DNA of 64,000 nt from assembly GCA_021229015.1 (NCBI GenBank), contig CM037781.1:33958759-34022758 (forward strand), given 5' to 3'. Position 1 is the stretch's first letter. Every line of letters begins with the position of its first letter. The translations under genes and the position numbers were made by a program. This DNA is from Solen grandis (Eukaryota > Mollusca > Bivalvia > Adapedonta > Solenidae). Positions 31,332 through 43,600 of this stretch are shown one piece after another. A model generated the notes under the pieces. That model was not told the origin of the DNA. It saw only the letters and a program-made list of their open reading frames with translations, and searched no databases.

Positions 31332-34300
31332 TTACTTATTCTTTATTCGGAGAGCAAGGTACCAGAGAACTCTCGTTGCTATGGTAATAGAGAAAAGGAT
31401 CATGACGTTATCGAGAACAGACCACGTGAGACCCTGGGCAAACAGGACCGCTTCAGCCGGGAAGTGACTTACGGTGGTGTTGGTCAGAGAATCGAACTGT
31501 TGACACATGGGAACCATACTCTTCTCGCCGCACCTGTAAATAGACTCGTACCAGAATTCGTCTTTATTTTATGCTAACTGATGGAATACTGTGATCTATC
31601 TGTGAGATATAACCTAAATCAATCAACGCAGTGGCTGATATAGATATGACGGAACTACTTTTATTGGGAGATAAAATGTAGTCCTGATGTACTTACTAGT
31701 CAGTGTAGCAAATTTGACTTATTATTCTTTGTCTGACAGTGTTTAGTAAACACATAAATCCAGTTAATAAATGTCTGACTTTTTTTCCTCGTTACAACTA
31801 ACTAATATGGCGGACAAAATGTTTATTCAAAAGAACATGAATTCATTCCCGTGTGCAAAGGAACGATTAAACAAACTAGTATCATCCTGTCGTCATCAGT
31901 TAGCATAAAATAAAATAAAAATGTGTTTGTTTTGAGTGGATATGGAAAATATCTCACCTCAAAGTGATACGATTTTTATATTCTCATTCGCGCTGCGCAC
32001 TTTTGGACTCTTGAAATTATATCACTTCCCCAGATGAGATATATTCAATATCCACTCAAAGCAAACAAATATCCTCTATATATTGCACTTAAAATGGTAC
32101 CTTATTATATAATATTTATGTTTTATTTGACAGTATTTCAGTCATTTAGGTACTTTTGTCTGTTTGAAACAATGATAATGCCTCAATACGATATCACGCC
32201 GTAGACATGTGGCATGATACCACGCCCAGTCACGTAACTCCGACAGTTCCGGAACTACTCTTGATTGCTAAGCGCCAAACACACCAGTACTCTTTTAACG
32301 ACATTGATATGTCGCAACCAGGGATCGAACCAACGACCGTACAGTGCGGCGATTGTGACCGGCTTTATTTTACAAGTGGTTACACAATTAAAATTATGTG
32401 TTAGGCTAACATTAGTGAAAACATTACAAAACTGAATTATTGATTGTACTCTAAAATAATATTTTAGATCTCGTATCTCAATACTTGTCATAGAAGCGAA
32501 CTATATATAATCAATAGTTTTTTTAATTGCTTTATTGGTTATATAAAAATATATGTATGTAAACTTTTGTGCATATTGGAAAAAAACAACAAAAAACAAC
32601 AACAACAACAACAAACAAACAAAACAACAAAAAACAGTTATAAAAAATAATTCATCTGGCTCGAATATCACCAACAATACTTAGCGCTTAATAATAGTTG
32701 AAATCTTAAACAACTTAGATATACATTACACCATTAATATTCTATGAAATATTCAAGAACATGACTAAGCTGAAGAATTATTACCTTAACAACTAACAAT
32801 AATTGTTAAGAAATGAAATATTTGAGTATTTTCATCGGAGAAACAAGACTAATGAAAATCGTCCTTAAGTATTTAGTATTACTTTGAATTGTTGGTGAAA
32901 TTTGACACTTAAATAAAAAATATCATACCTAATAGGCTCCGCATCGCCAAATTCTAGCGTAATAAATCCATTCAGTCCATACGTGAAGTAGGAGGCATAC
33001 TTTCCCCACAGTAACCAATGAGGTGGGGTAGCAAAAGCGCCACCTGCAAGAGAAGCCGTTCCCAGAAGTTTATTAACCCATTATCGCATTTAGATGTGTT
33101 TCCACGCCTTAACAAATAGAGCAGAGCCAGATCAGAGAGCTCTTTCTGAGAACTGTCTGATCAGGGTCTAACCTATTTGTTTATACACAATTCTACTAAG
33201 TTCTACGGTAAATAATAAAAAGTTGAATTATATACCATTTAAAGTTAATATTTATAAATGTCCATACTCTAAAATCATTAATTTACGCTGACATTAAATT
33301 TCGTGGAATCTGTGATTAAGTCAATTTCTGAAAAAACATTTATTTGTTGATGCATGATTAGATAAACACGTGAGGTTTTCTGAAGGCACAGTTCCGTGTG
33401 GTTTGGTTTTCATGGGAAAAGACTTCAACGAAATCGTCGAAAATCAGTCCCTAGCGAATATTTGTGATTATGCAGTACAATGTTAAATTGTATCTGGTAT
33501 CTACATGAAGTCTTATTTTTATCATTCTACAATTCCATTGAACTCGACATCATTTTGAACACTTTGAGGTTGAGAAAATAGTTCGTAATATGAATGTATG
33601 TAAACAACTATTTTAAGATATTTATTCTCTACTCAGATTGCTATTTTGATTGAAATCAAACATATCCGGTATTTGGTAATACATGTATGGTCGTAGTAAA
33701 TCAAGGGCCACTTATCGCATTGACAAACATCCATTTTTATTTACAAAGGTCAATATACTCATTAGATTCTTTTGAAGCAAGACCAATCAACCAACCGACC
33801 GACGACCGACCGACCAGTCAGCCAGCCAGCCAACCAACCGACCGACCGACCGACCGACCGACCGACCAACCAACCAACCAACCAACCAACCAACCAACCA
33901 ACCAACCAACCAACCAACCAATTTGGAGATGCTGATGGATCTGAAAGCCACAAGGAACCAGCCACTACTCAATATCATTCTTCATTTCTTAATTTAAGCT
34001 GTGCTTGTAGTATTTAAGGTAAGATACCTTTAATGGTCCCGCTACGTTTCGGACCACTTAATCTCTACCAAGATAACCAAGGTACCCTAATGAAACATTA
34101 GGAAACCTTGGTAATCTTCGTTAAAGGCCACGAGTTCCGAAATGTAGCGGAACCATTACTCGTAATCGGTGTGATTATTGACCCCTTGGTAAGATTTCAA
34201 AAATATTGTTTTTCAAATTTAAGGTGGAATCATACCTTTGAAATGATGTCGTTTTTTACATACTTTGAAAGGCACACCCTAAATCTCACCAAAACGTCGG

Positions 34301-37300
34301 TTTTGACGTCGAAAACGACGTCATTTCAAAGGTATGATTCCACCTTAATAGTCTATCTTTATCATATTTTCTTTTCCTTTTCAATTCAAATGGAAAACAA
34401 TTTATTACAACTTTTGATAAAGACTTGATATTTCAGTGGTGTAATAATATACATGTATGCTATTTTAATCATATTACAAAACCATGCGATTTGAGTATTT
34501 ATGTACGTTGTGATCAGACTTATTTTTCATTGATGTACAAAAGTTAACAATCAACTCTCTCACACTATAAGCGTTATGACTTAATGGCAAATATGTCCAT
34601 TTTAAAATGTATGTTTACGCTTTAAGTGTTAAATGTTACGCATTTATTGAGTGTCGGTACATAGCTATTCATAGCTAATGTTTTTTCTGTTGTTGTTTTT
34701 TAAATATTTTTTTTTGAATATGTCTCCGACAATAAATAAAATTTGAATTGAATTGAACTTATATGCATTCCTATTGACGATTCCTCGATTGGACAAATAC
34801 ATATATAAACAATTGCTTTGATACATTCGTATTGTGCAATATTAAGATGTAATTAAAGCATTTTCGATTTTTCTTTTCAAAAGGAAACAGTCTTTGACTT
34901 TTTAATTACTTGTTTTCCCATTCTGATAAACATTGTTTTACGTTTTTTTTTTGTTTTTTTTTTGTTTTGTTTTTTGTGATAGAGCGGGTAAATACTGGAG
35001 AGCTTGCAAGTTACCTAGCAACATCATGGAGAGAAGACCAAGGGAGACAACCATGACTGTCCAGGGCGGTGTTAACAAGGTCCCGACTAATAAACCGATA
35101 CTCTGTAAGAGAAAGCCACACAATTGAGTTTTCAACAGCAAGACTTAATAGTGTATGAATATTTTTTAAAAAGTTCAAGTAGTTCGGAAGGATCTAATGT
35201 AACTATTTTAACATATAATATACACGTCTTGCTGAGTACCAATTTTTATCGATTATTATACATTACCAGTACGCCTCTCTTTACACACACATAATAAGAG
35301 TTTCTGAATATTAAGTTCCTTAGCATAAATTTATGAAATTCTGGGTTTGAATCCCGCAAGTTGTAAAAATGCAGTACGGGTAGAGCCTCCTTGCTTTGAA
35401 CTAAGCATATCAGGGTACTTCAAGGACTGGTTGGTCCGGTGTTGGGATAATGTGACTGGGTGTGGTATCATGCCACATGTCTACGGCGTGATACTGCAGT
35501 GTGGCAGCACTATATCTGTCCCTGGAAGACATAGTATCCAAATGACTGAAATACTGTCGGTGGGATTTTAAACCTAACAATCAAATAAACAAATTCATGA
35601 ATACATGTTGATGTACATTTAAACTTAACACCAATTCAAAGGTAATATTTTTTGTGTAACAAAAGTGACCACATACAAACTGCATGTTTATCAGGACATG
35701 AAAGTAATACATAATTAAGTTTCATCCATTTCTTGGTCAAAACACATTTTGTGCATTTTTTCAAGCTTAAAGGCCATAACTCTTACGTTACTTAAGTAAA
35801 TCTGTAAAACTGTTCAAATATCATCACAAAGATGGATAGACTAACCTCCGGATAGCCAACAATACTTTATCAATTCGCCAATGACACGGGATACAAACGA
35901 AAAATCACCTGAGCGGCTATGACGTCAGCACAAAGGACTCCGAGTGAGCCAAAGAAAGCCGGTAAACTGTTCAGATTCGCAACCCAGTAGATGACGGTCA
36001 TGAAAATCGCCGGCTGTATGACGGCCAAGGGCACTTCCGTCACCGTCTTGGACACACAGAACGCCAGCATCCCGTACAGTCTGTAACCCCGCTCCTTCTG
36101 TATCACTAACAGCTCCTTTGGGACTGAAGGGAACCAGATGCATTATGAGAATACCTAGAGTTGCGCAATAAATGCAGAAAATACGTTTAATTACGTAAAT
36201 ACTGATGTGGAACCCAGGCGTGGATTTGGGCACCACCACAGTCCCTGAGCGACCCAGAAGAGAAGTAACGTCCACTTGTTTTATTTACTCCGTGTTACTT
36301 TAAATGTGATTGTGTTCTGTTAAAAGCTGATATATCTTTACCCAGTCTCTTCGTAATATGCTGATGTGTACCATGATTATCGCTTTTTTATAAAATATCG
36401 TATTGTGGCTTTGCTAACTGCAGAAATCTAGTACCATCCCCTGTTGGATGGAGGTCATGGGTTAGATCCCCGACCGCGACATACCAAAGTCTTTAAAAGG
36501 GTATTTTTATCTCCTTACTTGGGGCTCAACATTTAAATAGGGTAGCCCCGAGACTGGATGGTCCCATGTCAGGAACAAATGGCTGTGTGGAGTATCATTT
36601 CACATGTCTATGACGTTATACTGCGATATTGTAGCAATATAATTATCTGTCTCAAGTAGACATAGTGTTATTAATCTCAACAGAACTAGAATACTTAAAG
36701 AAATAAATAAATAAATACGCTCAGAGGTAGAAGTCAGGGTTGTTTGCAAGTTGGTGTCTTAGTAAGGGTGTAATAAATTACTCACATGTTAAGATTGCGT
36801 CTAAAAGGGCAAAGAAGGCCCACTGTACTGTCGTAAAAAAGAACTGAAACAATAATAAAATATCACATGTATCATCTCATATAATAGCATTAATATCAAT
36901 ATCTAAAGTACTGAACGTTTTGGGTTCTAGTCCAAGTTTGGTCACCTAGAAGAGGAGGCTTTCGATGTGTCAGTAGTTCTCACACTAGTGCCGTACCTGT
37001 TTCGAACTGTGGATCGCACTTTCGTGGCGACAGTACACTCAATAACAGCAACACATCATATTTTTTTCTCTAATCTGATTTACCTGAATGTGGGCAAATG
37101 TAAATCTAAATGATGAAAATAAAACCGTTCTTTTTCATAGCGAGTATCATGAAGTCGATATTATAATTATATTTTCTCGGTTAATTTAACCAGGGGGACG
37201 TTTCCATATTCGACATGGTTGCTAGCAATGTGAAATATTTTCTAGCTTCTGAGGACAGGCAGAAAAAAACATCAAAAAAAACAAAAGAGACCAAACATGG

Positions 37301-37655
37301 GCGCAATATTAAACAGACACAGCCAGATGGAGGCAGACAGCGCACCAGGTGGAAGACAAGCAAGTGTCATATAGACAGACATATGGAGAGAAAGTCAATG
37401 AGATTGGGAGGGCTGACCGACTTGGACTCTAGCAGATAAATATAGTGAAGGACAACTCTACGGACAAGTGGTAGAAAACAGTGGGACAGAATGACAGATA
37501 AACACATGTTATTGCAAATGGATAGAGAGAATTTGAAAGACAGAGAGACGGAAATGAGTACCAGGCCCATCCTGTCTTTGATTGTCTCCTCGGTCCGCTC
37601 AGGTCGCCACCAGACTAGCACACACAACACCAGGATGTACAAGTTTTGTAACACA
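31332..37655 (-). CDS. ABCG (White/WBC-type) transporter, 3' half: membrane domain only
   Basis: ABCG half-transporters move lipids, sterols or other hydrophobic substrates across membranes. Six exons on the minus strand, in transcription order: 37655-37562, 36843-36786, 36123-35909, 35102-35015, 33043-32929, 31533-31332. All phases join (T|TC makes Phe in ILTFPKE; G|GT makes Gly; AG|G makes Arg). The 256-residue product matches the ABC2-type membrane domain of ABCG proteins: DRMG before a helix, then [19 protein letters not shown] (the FPxE...ERxxxxYR signature), [19 protein letters not shown], a GGAF turn, [14 protein letters not shown], an extracellular Cys-containing loop ([10 protein letters not shown]), a last helix and the C-terminus LRIKNK. 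The cytoplasmic ATPase half (Walker A, signature, Walker B) should lie upstream at higher coordinates but is absent. The exon series instead runs into the N gap. The substrate cannot be told. Confidence 0.87.
31917..32073. repeat. foldback MITE family E, copy 2, in an ABCG intron
   Basis: tttgttttgagtggatatgg ... gagatatattcaatatccac then tcaaagcaaacaaa. Same family as 23521. Confidence 0.75.
32112..32362 (-). mobile_element. family 2 SINE in ABCG intron
   Basis: Reversed copy: cagtatttcagtcatttagg, acatgtggcatgataccacg, and reversed B box gggatcgaaccaacgac. Confidence 0.83.
33265..33478. repeat. MITE family A, copy 3
   Basis: Diverged copy: tctaaaatcattaatttacg ... cgaaatcgtcgaaaatcag ... 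gattatgcagta. Just upstream of ABCG exon 33043-32929 in gene orientation. Confidence 0.6.
33783..33921. repeat. tetranucleotide array (ACCG)n then (ACCA)n
   Basis: A mixed start, then a clean accg block and a clean acca block. Open in several frames on both strands (PTNQ / GWLV repeats), but not coding. Confidence 0.95.
34025..34165. repeat. foldback MITE family D, copy 2
   Basis: gataaccaaggtaccctaat, gaaacattaggaaaccttgg; outer ends ggtcccgctacgtttcggac / ttccgaaatgtagcgg also pair. Confidence 0.8.
34219..34348. repeat. palindromic MITE, 130 bp, TTAA at both ends
   Basis: TTAAGGTGGAATCATACCTT at the left; the last 20 bases at the right are its reverse complement. Pairing extends about 40 bases inward (tttgaaatgatgtcgttttt / aaaacgacgtcatttcaaag). 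Lies in an ABCG intron. Confidence 0.88.
35345..35590 (+). mobile_element. family 2 SINE in ABCG intron
   Basis: Partial head (gggtttgaatcccg), full central part (gtgtggtatcatgccacatg, gtggcagcactatatctgtc) and tail actgtcggtgggatt. Confidence 0.85.
36425..36718 (+). mobile_element. family 2 SINE in ABCG intron, diverged
   Basis: Has gtcatgggttagatccccga, acataccaaagtct and gtctcaagtagaca, ending in an aaataaataaata run. Older than the copy at 35345 judging by mismatches. Confidence 0.8.
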
Positions 37656-38100
37656 CTGCAAAACAAGTGTAAGCTAAAGTTATTTATATTACATCAAATG
37701 GGAAAAAAGATCTTACAACTTAAAACTGATTCCTGGGTTGGACCAGTTCTTGGCGCCTGGGAAGGTCATGAAAAACCGTGCCCTAAACGGGGTTCGAACC
37801 CATATCTTTCGGTTCGAAACCCGTCGAGGGCAAGGATTTGTCATGACTTTTTCAATCAAAACAAATGCACAATGTCACACATACCTTTACCAAACGACCA
37901 GTCCCTTTTAAGCAGTCAGTACAGACAAAACGAAATAAACATTTCTCTAGATGTTTAACCTCTGTTTTGGAGCCATCTACACAATTCTTTTACCGCATAC
38001 AGACGCAAATTGATGCGTTGGTAAACAAAGCAGACCCAAATCAGACAGCTCACTGATCAGGGTCTCCCCTGTTTGCTCATACAATAATATTGCTAAGATT

Positions 38101-38200
38101 NNNNNNNNNNNNNNNNNNNNNNNNNNNNNNNNNNNNNNNNNNNNNNNNNNNNNNNNNNNNNNNNNNNNNNNNNNNNNNNNNNNNNNNNNNNNNNNNNNNN
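38101..38200. other. assembly gap (100 N)
   Basis: Exactly 100 N, the usual placeholder for a scaffold gap of unknown size. The flanking genes (ABCG on the left, integrin alpha on the right) point away from it and both lack their 5' halves, so substantial coding sequence is missing here or the join is wrong. Confidence 0.99.
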
Positions 38201-39289
38201 TTACTCAGTAGGCAAAAAGTTACAGCTACTTCTGGTGCTTTTCCAAAAACAGCGCAGTGCTGTGAGATTTCTTGGCGAGAAGGAATCTGTTTAACATTTG
38301 CCAACAAATACCTTAGTTGTCCAGAACAAAAGCAACGAAAAGACTGATGAAGATGATGACGTGAAGCTGGTTATATTCCAGAATTATATGACGTTGGGGT
38401 GGGTTTACTTACGGAACATAAAATATTAATTAATGGTAATATATACATTTTTCCTGACGGCGAAATAACTCTGACCGATGGACATTGTACTATATTTCTT
38501 ACCAGTACACTGTACCTTTCCACAAGCAAATTACACGTCATATGAATATAATACAAGACAATTTCACTTTGTAATGTACATGTATATTTGACAAACAAAA
38601 ATTGCCTGTGAATATCCTGTGAATTATTTTCGTTTTAGATATTGACAAAAACACAGAAAACGAATCACTTATTGTGTTTTTATGAGTTTTAGTTTCATAT
38701 TATTTAATCAAGCTGGTATAGGTGGACAGCAGGGATGGTATTTATCACATTTTGAAACATTGATCATTAGAATTTAAGAAATAATTCCTATTGATCGCTC
38801 CATCAGAAATATACTCAAACCATGGCAAAATTTCACTCAAAACGCTTGAATAAAACATAAATCATGTGAGATTTTATCTAAATCTGTATCAGTTAAATTG
38901 AATCTTTCGTGGTAGTTACTATATAAAATAATGATAAAAGTGAATGCTGTTGTTTATATTCGGTTAAATCTGTATTCCGTTTAAATTAATCTGATTTAGT
39001 ACACGTCGATTTGGAAACTCTTACAATTTCGTTTCATCTTATAAAGTCACCGCACTATGGATATGCGTAAGGCCTAGAGGCTATAATATTTTACGACATT
39101 CTCAAGCATGACGGTCAAGTTCCAGTCACGACACCTTTTAGAGAGACTTATGTTAGGTTGTTAGTTTCTTTCTCTTCCCTTATTTTCTTCCAAACGGTAT
39201 GAAAGTTATGCATCACACATATTAAAAATATTGTTTAAACTCAATGCGATGATTAAGTATGATATTATTTTCTATTTACTCTTTCAAAG
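38201..39289. other. sequence between gap and first integrin exon
   Basis: No exon with acceptor and donor in the needed phase could be seen. A frame up to 38347 next to the gap (EISWREGICLTFANKYL) is unassigned. Confidence 0.5.
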
Positions 39290-40687
39290 CCTTGTCCTGG
39301 GACCTACATGCTGACACAGTGCTGAAAGCAAAAGACGGTTACAGCCGTTTCGAATTCCGTCACATTCCAGGACAGAGCAAACTCACAGAGAACATCACCG
39401 TGCAGTCGGGAACTGCGAGCGTAAGAAACTACACATTGGATGTAAAGGTTTGTGCCCCTGAAAGATAAATAGATAATAAGTAAGTTATTGACCAATAAAT
39501 AAATGACAATCATGAAAAATTCAGTAGATAAATTAATCAAATATTAAATGAAATTAGGCCTTTCTTAGGCAGCCATCAAGAACGACCAGAGAATGTGGTC
39601 GCTGAGTATAGATGTCTGTTTAATGCATGTAAATTGAAATGTTTAAATCCGTTTTTAAAAGATGACCATTTAAAACAAGGTTGTTTGCGAAAGTAGTGCT
39701 TATATTATTGTGTTTGCAATGTTCGACATATATTCTGAATAAGTCTGTTTGTTGGGTTTGAAGTCCAACTTAGAGTTTTTTTTCAGTATGCTATAAAACG
39801 AAATGAATAATAGCCAATTGTGTTTCAATAGTTGAATAATGGAAACCCGGAACCAAGGGACGTATGGACTCCAGTACGGCTTGAAGGATGGATCAATATC
39901 TTAAACAAAAGTACTGACATCTTTGAAGAGTTAGATCCAGTATTTGGAAAGAACACAGAAACACGTGTTTCAAAAGATGTAAGCTATGAATTCGTTATAT
40001 ACACTCAGTTCAAAAAGAAAGGGTGCACTTCTTAATTTCAAATATTTCCACATTTAGCAAACATATCAGTTTTAATTTTCGCACACTATATCTCGTTTGT
40101 TTTTGTCATCGATTTAGTCAAAAATCTACCACGTTGCATGGAGAGATTTGGTTTTAGGCTAGATCGATGAAAAATACACACAGGATATTATCTTGATATT
40201 TTTGCTAAATATTGAAATATTTAAAATTTAAAAAAAAGTGCGCACTTTCTTTTGGAACTGAGTGTTTACATGCAAAATATCACTCGAACTATATCACATG
40301 ATTGTGTTTTTTTTTGTACTATTTCAAACCATAATGACCTTATATTAATTTATTATTATTTTAATCGAGGTTTGAATTTGTCGTGAATGATTCTTTATAT
40401 AAGTATACAAAGAGTTAAAGCTACATAATTGTCCTTGGAAAGCTGAATGCCCTTCCTGGATTTCAGTAAAACGATTAATTCACCTTAAGAGCTAAATGAC
40501 TTACAGAAATAGACATAATATTCTTAGTATTTTGGTACAGGCTGACTTTGATATGCGATGTAAGACTCGGGACCAGTGCCAATCAGACCTTGATCTGAAG
40601 GTAGACATAGCAATCGACAGCAAGGGCTCTACCGAAACTGTCAATGATTCCACTGTGATTTATGTAAGACCTTGGAGCACACTTAGG
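39290..40687 (+). CDS. integrin alpha exons: thigh domain (3 exons)
   Basis: Exons 39290-39447 (acceptor ctttcaaag, enters in phase 1), 39832-39978 and 40541-40687 (both whole codons). They encode LHADTVLKAKDGYSRFEF, a region with RDVWTPVRLEGW, and DMRCKTRDQCQSDLDLKV. The D.W.P(I/V) and C-x(5)-C-x-(P/S)DL patterns are typical of the thigh to calf-1 boundary in integrin alpha chains. Several NxS/T glycosylation sites are present. The first part of the thigh is missing. Confidence 0.88.
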
Positions 40688-43600
40688 GTAAGTCATTCGT
40701 ACATATACATACGGTGTATATTTTTTTAGGTATTTGATAGCTATGATAAATGAATTGTTCTTTTGATCAACATTTAAGCCATAACACATTTGATATTATA
40801 ACTGTATTAAGATGTTGACCATTGTCACCAGTAAAATCTTTGCTTAGAAAATCAAATTCAGCTTTTCATAGTCACAGAAATTCTTTATTTCCCCATAGAC
40901 TTCAATGATTAATTAAATACAGATGATCTCCGCTAAATTTAATAAAACTTGGAAAAAAAACTATTTTCATTTTTGAATGCCTTTAAAGTGATATAGAAAA
41001 TATAGAATATGGCCATTTGTGTGCTGGTATATTCTTGATAATTGTTACTATGAAAAGCCTTTCAATCTGAGAGCTGCATTCTGGACTAAATTTTACAAAA
41101 CGTCTCAAATAATTCAAAATATATGGTGGCATATTTCTGCCAGCCACTTATCCACTTAGCTATGTTGAAACTTTTCTGAAAAATTGTCACATATCCAGTT
41201 AGTATCTGGCAAGTAGAAAACTTTCGTGTTATCCTCTTAGGTATCTTAACAGAATAAAACTGCCTGTTAGTGCCCACTACTGCCAGCCATATATTCACTT
41301 AAGATAACTGGATATCTCGCCTTTTTTCAAGTTAGACAGTTAAATTATGTGGATAACAAGCATTTTTTCACATACTTATCTGGGAAAAGGCATGATATCC
41401 AGTTAAAATAAGTGAATATGTGATTGGCAGTAGTGGGCACTAACAGACAGTTTAGTCCTGTTAAGATACCTAAGTAGAAAACTTGAAAATTTGCTACTTG
41501 CCAGATACTAACTGGATATGTGACAATTTTTCAGAAAAGTTTCGACATAGCTAAGTGGATAAGTGGCTGGCAGAAATATGCCACCATAAAAATATCAAAT
41601 TCTGTATCACTACAACTTCTGAATTTCTTAAATGGTCAGGTTCAATTTTCTGTAAAAACGTAATGGATATTAAGATGGATGCAAAATGTCTTCCCTCTAT
41701 GCCGGTAAATCGGGAAGTTTTAGACCTTCAAATGTAGTTCAGGAAAGTCTTTAACTTGAGATGTTACAATGCACTCTGAACGCAGGCCTAGAATTTCTAT
41801 AGTCCATCATGTAGAAGAATGGCATAATTATCCGACATTTGAGTTTTAACTAGTCCGTAATTATGAATCAACTAAATTAGAATGTATTTGTGCCACATTT
41901 GTTCAACTAGGTCAAAACTATATTTATCTCATAGGATATGTTTGGTTAACAAACACCGTTCCAGACTTCATTGCAAATCACAGCGCGAACTTTGCAGCCT
42001 TTGTATGATTGTCTATTTCAAAACATTTTTGTTCGAGGTAGTTGTCCAAAATAACATATACTAATTTCTATTTTTGACTTGTGACTGAATTAAAAAAAAA
42101 AACGAAAAAACAAAAAAACGAATTTGTGTCCCTTAAACATGTACAGATCTGCCCTTCTAGAAAGTCCCAGTGAAATAAGCGAAATCTACATTTTCTGTCA
42201 ACAGATGACGATCCAGGTGAAAAACCTATTCGATTCTTCTTATAGAACACGTTTTACATCTAAGGTGAATGCAGTCTTTCACGAGAAAGTACAGTGAGTA
42301 AAGTAGAATAATGATGAACAATACTTTGTTTTAAGTAAGCTTGTAAAAATATTTACTTTGTGGTAGCATGATTTAATTTCATCAAGGGTATAAAATATAT
42401 GCAGTGGCAATTAAAGGTTGATAAATAGTACGTGTATATTGATCTAAAAACAAGTTAAAGAGTAAGGTAAAAGTGTCCTTAAAATGTCTCATTGAAGTGG
42501 CCCTAGCATTACCTAATTATTTTCTTGTCCAATTTCACGCAAAACACGTGGCGCAAATACAACTCTGCAGATAAAAAAATCCATATTATGTCTTTGTCCG
42601 TGCGGACTACTTTCGACATGATTTCCGCATTGTATCTGCGCTACGTAGCAAGCAAAGACGGTCATGCTTTTTCAAACGTCATTGCGGCGTGACTTGAAGT
42701 CCGTGGTAAAATAAATCACATTTTATTTTCTTTTTTGAAAACTGGCATCTTGAAAACTTATAGGTATATGATAAACAGAAAATAATCTTGTAGTGGCTTT
42801 TCGTCGATTTTTATATTGCCACTCGCCGCGATGGATTTTTTTTATCTCGGTTTATTTCAGATCAGTGTTGAACTTCGGTGACGTGGGAGCTACGTGTGTG
42901 TCAAGGAATCCCGGCAAGCGAAGCACAGACACCAACTGTAGTGCTGAGTTTAAACTAGATGAAAACAAGAGCATCAAAGTCGTATTGCATTACGATATCT
43001 CACGGGCCAGTCTTATGCCGGATAAAAAGTTTAAAGCTTTGCAGAATTCACTTAATGTACGTATCATTTAATTATTCTACAAATAAAGACATAAGGTCGT
43101 TGCTTTGTTTGTATTAGTTATTTGCACTAAGTCTCAGTATCCATTGGTCGGAATTTAATAATTTTCAGTACCACTAGGTGATCCACATAAAATTAGCGTT
43201 TCTAATCCACAAAATTATATCTTTATGATGTATTTATCAGTTCTGATCATCTGGAAATTTGGAGATTCAAGTAAATTAACAACATTTTTCTTTTGTTTCG
43301 GCAAAGCTAAGAATTGTGGCTGATAATCATTCACATGCATGCAACTGGACCAACCACTCCTTTCACTACTCTTACATGCTGATCTCTGAACTAGGCAGAT
43401 ATGTCAGTAACGTCCCTGCTGATACTTAAACCTTTTCCTCATAGAGGACACCATGAAAAGACCTATGCGAACAGCATAAAACCAGATCAGCCTGCGAGTA
43501 ACTTTTCTGCATGTATGTTTCATCTTTATTTATTTATTTGTTTATTTTTTTGCAGATTGTAAAACTGTTTTCCTACCACATGATATATACACTGTTCACC

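Noticed and set aside
33687..34017. Long PTNQ / GWLVGWLV repeat proteins on both strands
   Set aside because: They are readings of the acca/accg microsatellite; open in several frames with no coding context.
38210..38347. Possible exon just right of the N gap
   Set aside because: The frame runs into the gap and neither integrin nor ABCG motifs are seen.
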